64,000 nucleotides of DNA from Buttiauxella agrestis ATCC 33320 (GTDB lineage Bacteria; Pseudomonadota; Gammaproteobacteria; Enterobacterales; Enterobacteriaceae), in assembly GCA_024169445.1 (NCBI GenBank), contig JALKFA010000001.1, forward strand, positions 1,922,001-1,986,000. Reading direction: 5' to 3'. The translations under genes and the position numbers were made by a program. Below the pieces are notes generated by a model. It was not told the origin of the DNA, ran no database searches, and saw only the letters and a program-made list of their open reading frames with translations. Positions 10,639-22,069 of this stretch are shown here, one piece after another (the first letter of the stretch is position 1; every line of letters starts with the position of its first letter).

Positions 10639-11664
10639 ATGTCTTCAATTCGACTGGCTGATTTAGCCCAGCAGTTGGATGCAGAATTGCACGGTGATGG
10701 CGAACTCGTCATCACCGGCGTTGCATCTATGCAAACGGCAAAAGCAGGCCAAATTACATTCATGGTAAACCCTCGTTATCGTGAGCAATTGGCTGTTTGC
10801 CAGGCTTCTGCCGTCGTGATGACTGAAGCCGATCTTCCTTTCGCACATAGCGCAGCTTTGGTAGTGAAGAACCCCTACCTGACTTATGCTCGTATGGCGC
10901 AAATTCTTGATTCCACGCCGCAACCTGCTCAAAATATCGCGCCAGGCGCGGTGGTTGATGCGACTGCGACGTTGGGTAAAAATGTTGCCATTGGCGCTAA
11001 TGCGGTTATCGAATCTGGCGTAGTGCTGGGCGATAATGTCGTGATTGGCCCTGGCTGTTTCGTGGGCAAAAACACCAATATTGGTGCTGGCACTCGCCTG
11101 TGGGCGAATGTGTCGATCTATCACGAAATCCAGATTGGTGAGCAGTGCCTGGTTCAGTCCGGTACTGTCATTGGTTCTGATGGTTTTGGTTATGCTAACG
11201 ATCGTGGAAACTGGGTGAAGATCCCCCAGCTTGGCCGAGTGATCATTGGCGATCGTGTTGAAATTGGTGCATGTACAACAATCGACCGTGGTGCACTGGA
11301 CGACACGATTATTGGCAATGGTGTTATCATCGATAATCAATGCCAGATTGCACATAACGTTGTGATTGGCGACAATACTGCCGTTGCTGGTGGTGTCATC
11401 ATGGCTGGTAGCCTGAAAATTGGGCGCTACTGTATGATTGGCGGTGCCAGTGTTATCAATGGTCATATGGAAATCTGCGATAAAGTCACCGTGACTGGAA
11501 TGGGCATGGTAATGCGCCCAATCACAGAACCGGGAGTTTACTCCTCAGGTATTCCACTACAGCCAAACAAAGTGTGGCGTAAAACAGCCGCGTTGGTGAT
11601 GAATATCGACGAAATCAGCAAGCGCTTGAAATCAGTTGAGAAAAAAATCAATCAACAAGACTAA
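10639..11664 (+). CDS. lpxD: UDP-3-O-(3-hydroxymyristoyl)glucosamine N-acyltransferase
   Basis: The 341-residue enzyme adds the second 3-hydroxymyristoyl chain, to the amino group of glucosamine, in lipid A synthesis. After an N-terminal uridine-binding domain (about 1-100) there is a left-handed beta helix of hexapeptide repeats ([16 protein letters not shown] and similar), then a C-terminal helix ([13 protein letters not shown]). The catalytic His is His239 in CQIAHNV. Length is identical to E. coli LpxD. It is almost contiguous with skp, indicating cotranscription. Confidence 0.98.
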   Translation: MSSIRLADLAQQLDAELHGDGELVITGVASMQTAKAGQITFMVNPRYREQLAVCQASAVVMTEADLPFAHSAALVVKNPYLTYARMAQILDSTPQPAQNIAPGAVVDATATLGKNVAIGANAVIESGVVLGDNVVIGPGCFVGKNTNIGAGTRLWANVSIYHEIQIGEQCLVQSGTVIGSDGFGYANDRGNWVKIPQLGRVIIGDRVEIGACTTIDRGALDDTIIGNGVIIDNQCQIAHNVVIGDNTAVAGGVIMAGSLKIGRYCMIGGASVINGHMEICDKVTVTGMGMVMRPITEPGVYSSGIPLQPNKVWRKTAALVMNIDEISKRLKSVEKKINQQD

Positions 11665-11703
11665 AAGTCACCCGCCCAAGACGCGTTAGTGCTTACTGAT
11701 TTG

Positions 11704-11738
11704 CGGCCTGCTAGCTATCCCGAGATAGCCGCAGGCCG
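11704..11738 (+). other. Strong hairpin between lpxD and fabZ
   Basis: CGGCCTGC pairs with GCAGGCCG and the inner GCTATC pairs with GATAGC, giving a 14-bp stem with a small internal asymmetry. A TTATTATTGT tract follows rather than a T-run. It could attenuate or process the lpxD-fabZ message. Confidence 0.5.
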
Positions 11739-11780
11739 TGTTATTATTGTCATTTGGTACATTTAGACAGGAAGAGTATC

Positions 11781-12236
11781 TTGACTATCGACACTCATAC
11801 TCTGCACATCGAAGAGATTTTAGAACTTCTGCCGCACCGTTACCCGTTCTTGCTGGTAGATCGCGTGCTGGATTTTGAAGAAGGCCGTTTTTTACGTGCA
11901 GTAAAAAATGTCTCAGTAAACGAGCCGTTTTTCCAGGGCCACTTCCCTGGTAAACCGATTTTCCCAGGTGTTTTGATTCTTGAAGCGATGGCGCAAGCCA
12001 CCGGTATTCTTGCGTTTAAAAGCGTAGGCAAACTGGAACCTGGTGAGCTTTATTACTTTGCTGGTATTGATGAAGCACGTTTCAAGCGCCCAGTCGTGCC
12101 TGGTGACCAGATGGTCATGGAAGTTACTTTCGAGAAAACCCGCCGTGGTCTGACGCGCTTCAAAGGCGTGGCAACTGTTGACGGTAAAATTGTCTGCGAA
12201 GCAACTATGATGTGTGCCCGCAGCCGGGAGAGTTAA
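11781..12236 (+). CDS. fabZ: 3-hydroxyacyl-[acyl-carrier-protein] dehydratase
   Basis: The hot-dog-fold dehydratase removes water from 3-hydroxyacyl-ACP in fatty acid elongation and competes with LpxA for 3-hydroxymyristoyl-ACP. The TTG at 11781 is preferred because it gives 151 residues, the E. coli length, and has AGGAAGAG upstream; an earlier in-frame TTG at 11754 would add nine unrelated residues. Catalytic His54 lies in [14 protein letters not shown] and Glu68 in ILEAMAQA. The gap to lpxA is only three bases. Confidence 0.96.
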   Translation: MTIDTHTLHIEEILELLPHRYPFLLVDRVLDFEEGRFLRAVKNVSVNEPFFQGHFPGKPIFPGVLILEAMAQATGILAFKSVGKLEPGELYYFAGIDEARFKRPVVPGDQMVMEVTFEKTRRGLTRFKGVATVDGKIVCEATMMCARSRES

Positions 12237-12239
12237 TAC

Positions 12240-13028
12240 GTGATTGATAAATCCGCCTTTATTCATCCATCAGCCATTGTGGAAGAAGGTGCCGTCATCG
12301 GTGCTAACGTTCATATTGGTCCGTTTTGTATTGTTGGTCCGCATGTTGAGATCGGTGACGGTACCGTTCTGAAGTCTCATGTTGTGGTAAATGGTCATAC
12401 GACTATTGGTCGCGATAACGAGATATATCAGTTCGCGTCCATTGGTGAAGTGAACCAGGATCTTAAATATGCTGGTGAACCAACCCGAGTGGAAATTGGC
12501 GACCGCAACCGCATTCGCGAAAGCGTAACCATCCATCGTGGAACAGAACAGGGCGGTGGCTTGACGAAGGTGGGTAGCGATAACTTACTGATGATTAACG
12601 CCCACGTGGCGCATGATTGTACGGTTGGTAATCGTTGTATCCTCGCGAATAACGCAACACTTGCTGGTCACGTTTGCGTTGATGATTTTGCCATCATCGG
12701 CGGCATGACCGCGGTGCACCAGTTCTGTATTATCGGTGCGCACGTGATGGTGGGTGGCTGCTCTGGTGTAGCACAAGATGTTCCACCGTATGTTATTGCG
12801 CAGGGCAACCACGCGACACCATTTGGCGTCAATATCGAAGGGCTTAAACGCCGCGGTTTCAGTAGAGAAGCAATCCACGCAGTTCGTAATGCGTATAAAA
12901 TTCTCTACCGCAGCGGGAAAACCTTCGAAGAAGCTAAGCCTGAGATTGCTCAAATTGCCGAGCAACATCCAGAAGTGAACGCATTCGTTGAATTCTTCGC
13001 TCGTTCAACTCGTGGTCTGATTCGCTAA
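12240..13028 (+). CDS. lpxA: UDP-N-acetylglucosamine O-acyltransferase
   Basis: The 262-residue trimeric acyltransferase carries out the first step of lipid A synthesis, moving 3-hydroxymyristate from ACP to UDP-GlcNAc. Hexapeptide repeats ([17 protein letters not shown]) form a left-handed helix; catalytic His125 is in NAHVAHDC. The C-terminal part ([18 protein letters not shown]) is helical. The start is GTG at 12240, three bases after the fabZ stop, and length equals E. coli. lpxB follows with no gap. Confidence 0.98.
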   Translation: MIDKSAFIHPSAIVEEGAVIGANVHIGPFCIVGPHVEIGDGTVLKSHVVVNGHTTIGRDNEIYQFASIGEVNQDLKYAGEPTRVEIGDRNRIRESVTIHRGTEQGGGLTKVGSDNLLMINAHVAHDCTVGNRCILANNATLAGHVCVDDFAIIGGMTAVHQFCIIGAHVMVGGCSGVAQDVPPYVIAQGNHATPFGVNIEGLKRRGFSREAIHAVRNAYKILYRSGKTFEEAKPEIAQIAEQHPEVNAFVEFFARSTRGLIR

Positions 13029-14177
13029 ATGAAGCCTGGTCGTCCGCTTACGATTGCCCTGGTCGCCGGAGAAACTTCCGGCGATATTCTTGGTGCAGGT
13101 CTGATTCGTGCATTAAAAGCTCGTGTTCCTGATGCTCGCTTCGTGGGTGTCGCTGGGCCATTGATGCAGGCTGAAGGTTGTGAAGCCTGGTATGAAATGG
13201 AAGAGTTGGCCGTGATGGGCATTGTTGAAGTGCTGGGTCGCCTGCGTCGATTACTTCATATTCGTGCTGATTTGACTCGCCGTTTCACAGAATTACAGCC
13301 AGATGTTTTTGTCGGTATCGATGCGCCTGATTTTAACATCACGCTGGAAGGTAATCTCAAAAAGCAGGGTATTCGTACCATTCATTACGTCAGTCCTTCT
13401 GTTTGGGCATGGCGTCAAAAACGTGTTTTCAAAATTGGCAGAGCAACGGATTTAGTGCTCGCATTTCTGCCTTTCGAAAAAGCGTTTTACGATAGATTTA
13501 ATGTGCCGTGTCGGTTTATCGGTCATACCATGGCGGATGCTATGCCGCTTGATCCTGATAAAAATGCCGCACGCGCGACTTTAGGTATTTCCCCTGAGGC
13601 TAAATGCCTGGCACTGTTGCCTGGTAGCCGCGGTGCAGAAGTTGAAATGCTCAGCGCAGATTTTCTCAAAACAGCACTTTTGCTGCGTGAACGTTTTCCG
13701 AGTCTGGAAATCGTTGTTCCGCTGGTTAATGCCAAACGTCGTGAACAATTCGAACGAATCAAAGCTGAAGTCGCTCCAGACTTGACGATGCACTTGCTCA
13801 ATGGGCAAGGGCGCGAAGCGATGGTGGCGAGCGATGCCGCATTGCTGGCATCGGGTACCGCTGCACTGGAGTGCATGTTGGCGAAATGCCCGATGGTGGT
13901 TGGTTATCGCATGAAGCCGTTCACTTTCTGGCTTGCGAAGCGCCTGGTTAAAACTGATTACGTTTCATTGCCAAATCTGCTGGCTGGCCGTGAACTGGTT
14001 AAAGAGTTATTGCAGGATGAGTGTGAGCCCAATGCGCTTGCGAAGGCGCTGGGCCCGTTGCTTGAAGACGGTGCGCAGAGTCACCAAATGCATGACACCT
14101 TCCGCGATCTGCATCAGCAAATTCGTTGTAACGCAGATGAACAGGCCGCAGACGCCGTGCTGGAGCTCGCACAATGA
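13029..14177 (+). CDS. lpxB: Lipid A disaccharide synthase
   Basis: The 382-residue GT19 glycosyltransferase joins UDP-2,3-diacylglucosamine with lipid X to form the lipid A disaccharide at the inner membrane. The N-terminal GETSGD motif (residues 14-19), [25 protein letters not shown] and ASGTAALE (sugar-nucleotide half) are all present. The ATG lies immediately after the lpxA stop, and the last four bases overlap rnhB. Length equals E. coli. Confidence 0.98.
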   Translation: MKPGRPLTIALVAGETSGDILGAGLIRALKARVPDARFVGVAGPLMQAEGCEAWYEMEELAVMGIVEVLGRLRRLLHIRADLTRRFTELQPDVFVGIDAPDFNITLEGNLKKQGIRTIHYVSPSVWAWRQKRVFKIGRATDLVLAFLPFEKAFYDRFNVPCRFIGHTMADAMPLDPDKNAARATLGISPEAKCLALLPGSRGAEVEMLSADFLKTALLLRERFPSLEIVVPLVNAKRREQFERIKAEVAPDLTMHLLNGQGREAMVASDAALLASGTAALECMLAKCPMVVGYRMKPFTFWLAKRLVKTDYVSLPNLLAGRELVKELLQDECEPNALAKALGPLLEDGAQSHQMHDTFRDLHQQIRCNADEQAADAVLELAQ

Positions 14178-14770
14178 TTGAATTTATTTACCCTCATACG
14201 CACCTGGTAGCAGGTGTTGATGAAGTGGGTCGTGGCCCACTGGTTGGCGCAGTTGTCACTGCGGCGGTGATTCTTGATCCAGCAAAACCTATTATTGGCC
14301 TTGCTGATTCGAAGAAACTCTCTGAAAAACGTCGCAACGCGCTTTACGATGAAATCATCGAAAAAGCGCTGTCCTGGAGTCTTGGCCGAGCTGAACCGGA
14401 AGAGATCGACCAGTTAAACATTTTGCATGCCACTATGCTGGCGATGCAGCGTGCAGTTGCTGGCCTCAGTGTGGTGCCTGAATATGTGCTGATCGATGGT
14501 AACCGCTGCCCAGCGCTACCAATGCCCTCACTGGCGGTAGTAAAAGGCGACAGCCGGGTTGCAGAAATTAGCGCGGCATCGATAATTGCCAAAGTGACGC
14601 GCGATCGTGAAATGACAGAGCTAGACCTCTGTTTTCCGCAATACGGTTTTGCCCAACACAAGGGTTACCCTACCGCTTTTCATCTGGAAAAGTTGGCAGA
14701 GCATGGTGCGACTGAACATCATCGTCGTAGTTTTGCTCCGGTCAAACGCGCTCTCGGACTGGCGTCCTGA
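14174..14770 (+). CDS. rnhB: Ribonuclease HII
   Basis: The 198-residue endonuclease removes ribonucleotides from DNA and the RNA of RNA-DNA hybrids. The N-terminal [12 protein letters not shown] holds the first acidic pair of the active site, with further acidic residues in LIDGNR and in the segment after VTRDREM. The start ATG overlaps the lpxB stop (ATGA), indicating translational coupling in the lpx-rnhB-dnaE operon. Length matches E. coli. Confidence 0.97.
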   Translation: MIEFIYPHTHLVAGVDEVGRGPLVGAVVTAAVILDPAKPIIGLADSKKLSEKRRNALYDEIIEKALSWSLGRAEPEEIDQLNILHATMLAMQRAVAGLSVVPEYVLIDGNRCPALPMPSLAVVKGDSRVAEISAASIIAKVTRDREMTELDLCFPQYGFAQHKGYPTAFHLEKLAEHGATEHHRRSFAPVKRALGLAS

Positions 14771-14808
14771 TTTGCGGACGTACGTTACACATCTAAACGG
14801 AATGAGAA

Positions 14809-17800
14809 ATGGCTGAACCACGTTTCGTACACCTGCGGGTGCACAGCGACTACTCTATGGTTGATGGCCTGGCAAAAACCGCTCCGCTGGTGAAGAAAGC
14901 CGCGGCGATGGGGATGCCGGCGATCGCTATCACCGATTTTACTAACCTTTGCGGGTTGGTGAAATTCTATGGTGCAGCTCATGGCGTAGGGCTTAAGCCG
15001 ATCATCGGTGCTGATTTTAACGTTGCCAATGAGTTGTTGGGGGATGAGCTTAGCCATCTGACGGTTCTCGCCACCAATAATGACGGTTACCAGAACCTTA
15101 CCCTGTTGATTTCTAAAGCCTACCAACGTGGTTATGGAGCAGCAGGCCCGATTATTGACCGAACCTGGCTTGCCGAGCTCAACGAAGGGCTGATCCTGCT
15201 GTCTGGCGGGCGGATGGGGGATATTGGCAAAAACTTGTTGCGTGGCAATACGGCACAGCTTGATCAGTGCCTGGAATTCTACCAGCAGTATTTTGCCGAT
15301 CGCTTCTATCTGGAGCTGATTCGAACCGGCCGTCCCGATGAAGAAAGCTATTTACACGCCGCTGTGGCTTTGGCCGATGAGCGTGGTTTGCCGGTGGTGG
15401 CGACCAACGACGTCAGGTTTATTGAAGCCACAGATTTTGATGCTCACGAAATTCGTGTCGCGATTCACGACGGCTTTACGCTCGATGACCCGAAACGCCC
15501 ACGCAATTACTCTTCGCAGCAATACTTGCGCACTGAAGAAGAGATGTGTGAGCTGTTTTCAGATATTCCGGAAGCGCTAGAAAATAGCGTAGAAATTGCC
15601 AAACGCTGTAATGTCACCGTGCGCCTGGGTGAGTACTTCTTGCCCCAATTCCCAACCGGTGAAATGTCGACCGAAGATTTCCTGGTGATGAAATCCCGGG
15701 AAGGGCTAGAAGATCGTCTGGAATTCTTATTCAAAGATCCTGAAGAGCGGGCAGCAAAACGGCCACCGTATGATGAGCGTCTGGAAATTGAACTCAAAGT
15801 TATCAACCAGATGGGGTTTCCTGGGTACTTTCTGATCGTAATGGAATTTATCCAGTGGTCCAAAGATAACGGTGTGCCAGTCGGCCCAGGTCGTGGTTCT
15901 GGTGCGGGCTCGCTGGTTGCTTACGCTCTGAAAATCACTGACCTCGATCCGCTTGAATTGGATCTGCTGTTCGAACGCTTCCTGAACCCGGAACGTGTTT
16001 CGATGCCTGACTTTGATATCGACTTCTGCATGGAGAAACGCGATCGGGTTATTGATCACGTGGCCGAAATGTATGGGCGTGAGGCGGTATCGCAGATCAT
16101 TACTTTTGGTACCATGGCGGCAAAAGCGGTTATCCGCGATGTGGGCCGCGTACTGGGTCACCCGTACGGCTTTGTCGATCGTATTTCTAAACTGATCCCG
16201 CCAGATCCGGGAATGACGCTTGCCAAAGCGTTTGAGGTCGAGCCACAGCTTCCTGAAATCTACGAGGCTGACGAAGAAGTTAAAGCGCTAATCGATATGG
16301 CGCGAAAACTTGAAGGTGTGACGCGAAACGCTGGCAAACACGCCGGTGGTGTTGTCATCGCGCCAACCAAAATTACCGACTTTGCTCCGCTGTATTGCGA
16401 TGACCAGGGGCAGAACCCGGTCACCCAGTTCGATAAAAATGATGTGGAATATGCGGGTCTGGTGAAGTTCGACTTCCTTGGCTTGCGTACGCTGACCATC
16501 ATCGACTGGGCGTTGAAGATGATTAACCCGCGTCGGGCAAAGCAAGGTTTAGAGCCGATTGATATCGCCGCTATTCCGCTCGAAGACAAGAAAAGCTTCG
16601 ACATGCTGCAACGCTCGGAAACCACTGCGGTGTTCCAGCTTGAATCCCGCGGCATGAAAGATTTGATTAAGCGTCTACAGCCTGACTGCTTCGAAGATAT
16701 GATCGCACTGGTGGCGCTTTTCCGCCCTGGCCCGCTGCAATCAGGCATGGTTGATAACTTTATCGACCGTAAGCACGGGCGTGAAGCTATCTCTTATCCG
16801 GATATTCAGTGGCAGCATGAAAGCCTGAAACCGGTGCTGGAACCGACCTACGGCATCATCCTGTATCAAGAACAGGTTATGCAAATTGCGCAGGTTCTGG
16901 CGGGTTACTCGCTCGGCGGCGCAGATATGTTGCGTCGTGCGATGGGTAAAAAGAACCCAGCCGAGATGGCGAAGCAGCGTGGTGGCTTTGAAGATGGCGC
17001 GAAATCTCGCGGTATTGACGGCGAACTGGCGATCAAAATCTTTGACCTGGTAGAGAAATTCGCCGGTTACGGGTTTAACAAATCTCACTCCGCAGCTTAC
17101 GCGCTGGTTTCCTACCAGACGCTATGGTTAAAAGCGCACTATCCGGCAGAATTTATGGCCGCAGTAATGACTGCGGATATGGATAACACCGAGAAAATCG
17201 TTGGCCTGGTCGACGAATGCTGGCGTATGGGTCTGAAAATTCTGCCACCAGATATTAACTCGGGTCTGTACCATTTCCACGTTAATGACGACGGGGAAAT
17301 TGTTTACGGCATTGGCGCGATTAAAGGTGTTGGTGAAGGCCCAATTGAAGCGATAATTGAGGCGCGTAACGAAGGCGGTTATTTCCGTGAGTTGTTCGAC
17401 CTCTGTGCGCGTGCTGACGTTAAAAAACTCAATAAACGTATCCTTGAAAAATTAGTGATGTCCGGGGCCTTTGACCGTCTTGGACCGCATCGGGCCGCAC
17501 TTATGAATGCGCTGCCCGATGCGCTAAAAGCGGCTGATCAGCACGCTAAAGCGGAAGCTATCGGCCAGGTTGATATGTTCGGTGTACTGGCTGATGAACC
17601 AGAGCAGGTTGAACAGTCTTATGCCAGCGTGATGCCGTGGCCTGAGCAAGTGGTACTGGACGGCGAGCGTGAAACGCTGGGCTTGTATCTTACTGGCCAC
17701 CCCATCACACAGTACCTTAAAGAAATTGAGCGCTATGTCGGTGGCATGCGCCTGAAAGAGATGCACCCGACAGAACGTGGTAAAATGACCACGGCTGCGG

Positions 17801-18291
17801 GTCTGGTGATTGCTTCGCGGGTGATGGTTACCAAGCGCGGCAATCGCATTGGCATCTGTACTCTGGATGACCGTTCTGGTCGCCTGGAAGTGATGCTATT
17901 CACAGATGCGTTAGAAAAGTACCAGCATCTGTTGGAAAAAGACCGTATCCTGATCGTCAGCGGACAGGTCAGCTTTGATGACTTCAGCGGTGGCCTTAAA
18001 ATGACTGCTCGCGAAGTAATGGACATTGACGAGGCCCGCGAAAAGTATGCGCGTGGGCTTGCTATCTCGCTGACGGACAGGCAAATTGATGACCAGCTTT
18101 TGAACCGTCTCCGTCAGTCTCTGGAACCCCATCGTTCGGGGACCATTCCAGTACATCTCTACTATCAGAGAGCGGATGCACGAGCGCGTTTGCGTTTTGG
18201 CGCAGCATGGCGTGTATCCCCAAGCGATCGTTTGCTCAATGAGCTTCGCACGCTGATAGGCTCGGAGCAGGTGGAACTGGAGTTTGACTAA
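14809..18291 (+). CDS. dnaE: DNA polymerase III alpha subunit
   Basis: The 1160-residue replicative polymerase subunit has exactly the E. coli length. The N-terminal PHP domain ([17 protein letters not shown]), the class C polymerase active site [13 protein letters not shown] (the metal-binding Asp pair near residues 401 and 403), a tandem helix-hairpin-helix region, an OB fold (about 990-1075) and a C-terminal tau-binding region are in order. It starts 38 bases after rnhB, and accA follows after 12 bases, so replication, RNA-primer repair and fatty acid synthesis genes share one transcript. Confidence 0.98.
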   Translation: MAEPRFVHLRVHSDYSMVDGLAKTAPLVKKAAAMGMPAIAITDFTNLCGLVKFYGAAHGVGLKPIIGADFNVANELLGDELSHLTVLATNNDGYQNLTLLISKAYQRGYGAAGPIIDRTWLAELNEGLILLSGGRMGDIGKNLLRGNTAQLDQCLEFYQQYFADRFYLELIRTGRPDEESYLHAAVALADERGLPVVATNDVRFIEATDFDAHEIRVAIHDGFTLDDPKRPRNYSSQQYLRTEEEMCELFSDIPEALENSVEIAKRCNVTVRLGEYFLPQFPTGEMSTEDFLVMKSREGLEDRLEFLFKDPEERAAKRPPYDERLEIELKVINQMGFPGYFLIVMEFIQWSKDNGVPVGPGRGSGAGSLVAYALKITDLDPLELDLLFERFLNPERVSMPDFDIDFCMEKRDRVIDHVAEMYGREAVSQIITFGTMAAKAVIRDVGRVLGHPYGFVDRISKLIPPDPGMTLAKAFEVEPQLPEIYEADEEVKALIDMARKLEGVTRNAGKHAGGVVIAPTKITDFAPLYCDDQGQNPVTQFDKNDVEYAGLVKFDFLGLRTLTIIDWALKMINPRRAKQGLEPIDIAAIPLEDKKSFDMLQRSETTAVFQLESRGMKDLIKRLQPDCFEDMIALVALFRPGPLQSGMVDNFIDRKHGREAISYPDIQWQHESLKPVLEPTYGIILYQEQVMQIAQVLAGYSLGGADMLRRAMGKKNPAEMAKQRGGFEDGAKSRGIDGELAIKIFDLVEKFAGYGFNKSHSAAYALVSYQTLWLKAHYPAEFMAAVMTADMDNTEKIVGLVDECWRMGLKILPPDINSGLYHFHVNDDGEIVYGIGAIKGVGEGPIEAIIEARNEGGYFRELFDLCARADVKKLNKRILEKLVMSGAFDRLGPHRAALMNALPDALKAADQHAKAEAIGQVDMFGVLADEPEQVEQSYASVMPWPEQVVLDGERETLGLYLTGHPITQYLKEIERYVGGMRLKEMHPTERGKMTTAAGLVIASRVMVTKRGNRIGICTLDDRSGRLEVMLFTDALEKYQHLLEKDRILIVSGQVSFDDFSGGLKMTAREVMDIDEAREKYARGLAISLTDRQIDDQLLNRLRQSLEPHRSGTIPVHLYYQRADARARLRFGAAWRVSPSDRLLNELRTLIGSEQVELEFD

Positions 18292-18303
18292 TACAGGAAT
18301 ATT

Positions 18304-19263
18304 ATGAGTCTGAATTTCCTCGATTTTGAACAGCCGATTGCAGAGCTGGAAGCGAAAATTGATTCCCTGACTGCAGTTAGCCGTCAGGACGAAAAGTTAG
18401 ATATTAATCTCGACGAAGAAGTGCAGCGTCTGCGTGAAAAAAGCGTAGAACTCACACGTAAAATCTTCGCCGATTTAGGGGCATGGCAGATTGCTCAACT
18501 GGCGCGTCATCCGCAGCGCCCGTATACGCTTGATTACCTGCGTCTCGCTTTTGATGAGTTTGATGAGCTTGCGGGTGACCGTGCGTATGCTGACGATAAA
18601 GCTATTGTTGGCGGGATTGCGCGCTTAGATGGTCGTCCGGTGATGGTTATTGGCCATCAAAAAGGCCGTGAAACCAAAGAGAAGATTCGCCGTAACTTCG
18701 GTATGCCAGCACCTGAGGGGTATCGTAAAGCACTGCGTTTGATGGAAATGGCTGAGCGCTTCAAGATGCCAATCATTACCTTCATCGACACTCCAGGCGC
18801 ATACCCTGGTGTGGGTGCGGAAGAGCGCGGTCAATCCGAAGCTATCGCTCGCAACTTGCGTGAGATGTCTGGCCTGAAAGTGCCCGTCATCTGTACCGTA
18901 ATTGGTGAGGGTGGTTCTGGTGGTGCGCTGGCGATTGGTGTGGGCGATAAAGTGAATATGCTGCAGTACAGCACCTATTCCGTAATCTCCCCAGAAGGCT
19001 GTGCGTCAATTCTGTGGAAAAGTGCTGATAAAGCCCCTATCGCCGCAGAAGCGATGGGCATCATTGCTCCGCGCCTGAAAGAGCTGAAGCTGATTGATTC
19101 CGTCATTCCTGAACCACTGGGCGGTGCGCACCGTAACGTGGAAGTAATGGCAGCATCACTGAAAGCGCAGTTACTGGCTGATTTAGCCGATCTGGACGTG
19201 CTGAATACCGAAGAGCTGTTGGCTCGTCGTTATCACCGTCTGATGAGCTACGGCTACGCGTGA
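18304..19263 (+). CDS. accA: Acetyl-CoA carboxylase carboxyltransferase alpha subunit
   Basis: The 319-residue subunit works with AccD to move the carboxyl group from carboxybiotin to acetyl-CoA, giving malonyl-CoA for fatty acid synthesis. Crotonase-type oxyanion-hole motifs [15 protein letters not shown] and [16 protein letters not shown] are clear. An N-terminal helical segment ([15 protein letters not shown]) precedes the core. Length equals E. coli. The ATG follows AGGAATATT. A terminator begins about 20 bases after the stop, ending the long operon. Confidence 0.98.
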   Translation: MSLNFLDFEQPIAELEAKIDSLTAVSRQDEKLDINLDEEVQRLREKSVELTRKIFADLGAWQIAQLARHPQRPYTLDYLRLAFDEFDELAGDRAYADDKAIVGGIARLDGRPVMVIGHQKGRETKEKIRRNFGMPAPEGYRKALRLMEMAERFKMPIITFIDTPGAYPGVGAEERGQSEAIARNLREMSGLKVPVICTVIGEGGSGGALAIGVGDKVNMLQYSTYSVISPEGCASILWKSADKAPIAAEAMGIIAPRLKELKLIDSVIPEPLGGAHRNVEVMAASLKAQLLADLADLDVLNTEELLARRYHRLMSYGYA

Positions 19264-19283
19264 TAGCATGAAGCATTGCCAGG

Positions 19284-19313
19284 AAAGGTCAGAAGAAATT
19301 CTGGCCTTTTTTA
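19284..19313 (+). terminator. Rho-independent terminator after accA
   Basis: AAAGGTCAG-AAGAAATT-CTGGCCTTT forms a 9-bp stem with one G-T pair, followed by TTTATT. It separates the dnaE-accA operon from ldcC. Confidence 0.8.
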
Positions 19314-19418
19314 TTGCCTGAATCCCAGACTTTAAAAAGCTTTACACCACTGAGCTTGTCCTCAGCCTGATTTCAATAAACTATGCTTACTTAAAGGTTT
19401 TTTGCCAGGAGGTAAGCG

Positions 19419-21560
19419 TTGAATATTATTGCAATCATGGGCCCGCATGGTGTTTTCTACAAAGATGAGCCAATTAAAGAGTTACATAAAGCACTGGAAG
19501 TGCAAGGTTTCCGGCTCATTTACCCCACCAACAGCACCGACCTGCTTAAACTCATCGAACATAATCCGCGTATTTGTGGTGTCATTTTTGACTGGGACGA
19601 GTACAGCATGGACTTATGCAGCGAAATTAATGCGCTGAATGAATATTTGCCGCTGTATGCGTTTATCAATACGCACTCTTCGCTGGATGTCAGCGTCAAC
19701 GAAATGCGCATGGCGCTGTGGTTTTTTGAATATGCTCTCAGTGCCGCCGACGACATCGCCCTGCGCATCCGTCAGTACACCAACGAGTATCTGGATAACA
19801 TCACTCCGCCGTTAACTAAAGCGCTGTTTAACTATGTTAACGAAGGAAAATATACCTTCTGCACACCTGGCCACATGGCGGGCACTGCCTACCAGAAAAG
19901 CCCGGTCGGCTGCCTGTTCTACGATTTTTTTGGTGCGAATACTCTCAAGGCAGATGTCTCTATTTCGGTGACAGAACTGGGATCGTTACTGGATCACACA
20001 GGGCCGCATCTGGAAGCCGAGGAATACATCGCCCGTACTTTCGGTGCTGAACAGAGCTACATGGTGACTAACGGTACATCGACGTCGAATAAAATCGTTG
20101 GTATGTACGCAGCTCCTTCTGGCAGCACGGTGTTGATTGACCGTAATTGTCACAAATCGCTGACGCATTTGTTGATGATGACGGATTTGGTTCCCATCTG
20201 GCTCAAGCCGACTCGTAACGCGTTGGGGATTTTAGGCGGTATTCCGAAGCGTGAGTTTATGCGCGCGAGCATCGAAGAAAAGGTGGCGAACACTGAAAAT
20301 GCGCAGTGGCCAGTTCATGCGGTCATTACCAACTCGACATACGACGGCTTGCTGTATAACACCGAATTTATCAAACAAACCCTGGATGTTCCGTCTATCC
20401 ACTTTGACTCCGCCTGGGTGCCATACACCAATTTCCATCCGATTTATCAGGGGAAAAGTGGCATGAGCGGCGATCGGGTCGTGGGAAAAGTCATTTACGA
20501 AACTCAATCCACACACAAGTTACTGGCAGCGTTCTCACAAGCATCTCTGATTCATATTAAAGGGAATTACGACGAGGAGACTTTCAACGAAGCCTACATG
20601 ATGCACACCACGACCTCGCCAAGTTATCCGTTGGTGGCGTCGATTGAAACGGCTGCAGCGATGCTGCGTGGTAACCCAGGTAAGCGGTTGATCAACCGTT
20701 CAGTAGAACGTGCGTTGCATTTTCGTCGTGAAGTTCAGCGTTTACGTGAAGAGACTGAGGATTGGTTCTTCGATATCTGGCAGCCGGAACACATAGACGA
20801 AGCGGCTTGTTGGCCTATTTCACCAGGCGAAGAAGACTGGCACGGCTTCAAAGATGCGGATGCCGACCATATGTACCTCGACCCGATTAAAGTCACCATT
20901 CTGACGCCGGGCATGGATGAGTTAGGTACGATGGCCGAGCAGGGGATCCCTGCGGCATTGGTGGCGAAGTTCCTTGATGAGCGTGGTGTGGTGGTTGAAA
21001 AAACCGGGCCGTATAACTTGCTCTTCCTGTTCAGTATTGGCATCGACAAAACCAAAGCTTTAAGTTTGCTGCGTGGTTTGACGGAGTTTAAACGCTCTTA
21101 TGACCTCAATCTGCGGGTGAAAAACATGCTGCCAGATTTGTATGCCGAAGACCCAGATTTTTACCGCAATATGCGTATCCAGGATCTGGCGCAAGGCATT
21201 CATAAACTGATTAAGCAGCACAACCTTTCCGATCTGATGCTGCGGGCTTTTGATGTGTTACCGGAAATGAAAATGACACCGCACAAAGCCTATCAACAAC
21301 AAGTGAAAGGCAACGTTGAAACGGTCGAAATTGAACAACTACTAAACCGTGTCTCGGCTAACATGATCCTGCCGTATCCGCCGGGTGTCCCGGTGGTGAT
21401 GCCTGGTGAGATGATTACCGATGAAAGCCGCGCCGTGCTCGATTTCTTGCTGATGCTGTGCTCGGTTGGAGAACACTATCCCGGCTTTGAAACCGATATT
21501 CACGGCGCTAAATTGGGTGACGATGGCATCTACCGTGTACGAGTCTTAAAAACGGTTTAG
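19419..21560 (+). CDS. ldcC: Lysine decarboxylase, constitutive type
   Basis: The 713-residue PLP enzyme turns lysine into cadaverine and CO2. It has the N-terminal wing domain (about 1-130), the fold-I core with the PLP Lys in TQSTHKLLAAF (near residue 367) and a C-terminal domain. The TTG start at 19419 follows AGGAGG closely and gives MNIIAIMGPHGVFYKDEP as in E. coli LdcC, which has the same length and the same place between accA and yaeR. The adjacent context favours ldcC over the acid-inducible cadA, which is normally next to cadB. Confidence 0.95.
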   Translation: MNIIAIMGPHGVFYKDEPIKELHKALEVQGFRLIYPTNSTDLLKLIEHNPRICGVIFDWDEYSMDLCSEINALNEYLPLYAFINTHSSLDVSVNEMRMALWFFEYALSAADDIALRIRQYTNEYLDNITPPLTKALFNYVNEGKYTFCTPGHMAGTAYQKSPVGCLFYDFFGANTLKADVSISVTELGSLLDHTGPHLEAEEYIARTFGAEQSYMVTNGTSTSNKIVGMYAAPSGSTVLIDRNCHKSLTHLLMMTDLVPIWLKPTRNALGILGGIPKREFMRASIEEKVANTENAQWPVHAVITNSTYDGLLYNTEFIKQTLDVPSIHFDSAWVPYTNFHPIYQGKSGMSGDRVVGKVIYETQSTHKLLAAFSQASLIHIKGNYDEETFNEAYMMHTTTSPSYPLVASIETAAAMLRGNPGKRLINRSVERALHFRREVQRLREETEDWFFDIWQPEHIDEAACWPISPGEEDWHGFKDADADHMYLDPIKVTILTPGMDELGTMAEQGIPAALVAKFLDERGVVVEKTGPYNLLFLFSIGIDKTKALSLLRGLTEFKRSYDLNLRVKNMLPDLYAEDPDFYRNMRIQDLAQGIHKLIKQHNLSDLMLRAFDVLPEMKMTPHKAYQQQVKGNVETVEIEQLLNRVSANMILPYPPGVPVVMPGEMITDESRAVLDFLLMLCSVGEHYPGFETDIHGAKLGDDGIYRVRVLKTV

Positions 21561-21616
21561 GGTCTTGATTTAGCAAGGCGCGATAGTTACCGTGCGGAAA
21601 AGATAAAGGAGCACTT

Positions 21617-22006
21617 ATGCTGGGTTTAAAACAAGTTCATCACATCGCGATTATTGCTTCGGACTACCCAATCAGTAAGCATTTTTACTGTGACATTCTC
21701 GGCTTCACGCTGCAGGCAGAGGCTTATCGTGAAGAGCGAGATTCATGGAAAGGGGATTTGGCGCTGAACGGGCAATATGTCATTGAGCTGTTCTCGTTTC
21801 CTTTTCCGCCTGCAAGGCCAAGCCGCCCGGAAGCTTGTGGGCTGCGCCATTTGGCGTTTAGCGTTGATGACATTGATAGCGCGATTGTTCATCTTGAGAA
21901 GCATGGCGTGAAGTGCGAACCCGTGCGTATCGATCCTTTCACGGATAAACGTTTTACTTTCTTTAGTGACCCAGATGGCTTACCGCTGGAGCTTTATCAG
22001 CAGTAA
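21617..22006 (+). CDS. yaeR: VOC (glyoxalase I-like) family protein YaeR
   Basis: The 129-residue protein has the vicinal-oxygen-chelate fold: two beta-alpha-beta-beta-beta modules with metal-ligand candidates His in QVHHIAI, His in LRHLAFSV and Glu in PLELYQQ. It resembles lactoylglutathione lyase, but its substrate is unknown. AAAGGAG is seven bases before the ATG. It is probably cotranscribed with ldcC (56-base gap) and tilS, the order found in E. coli. Confidence 0.9.
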   Translation: MLGLKQVHHIAIIASDYPISKHFYCDILGFTLQAEAYREERDSWKGDLALNGQYVIELFSFPFPPARPSRPEACGLRHLAFSVDDIDSAIVHLEKHGVKCEPVRIDPFTDKRFTFFSDPDGLPLELYQQ

Positions 22007-22069
22007 CACTTGCCTCATATCTCGTTGCCCAGTAACGTGCTGGGCAAATCCTTATTCAAACTACTGATT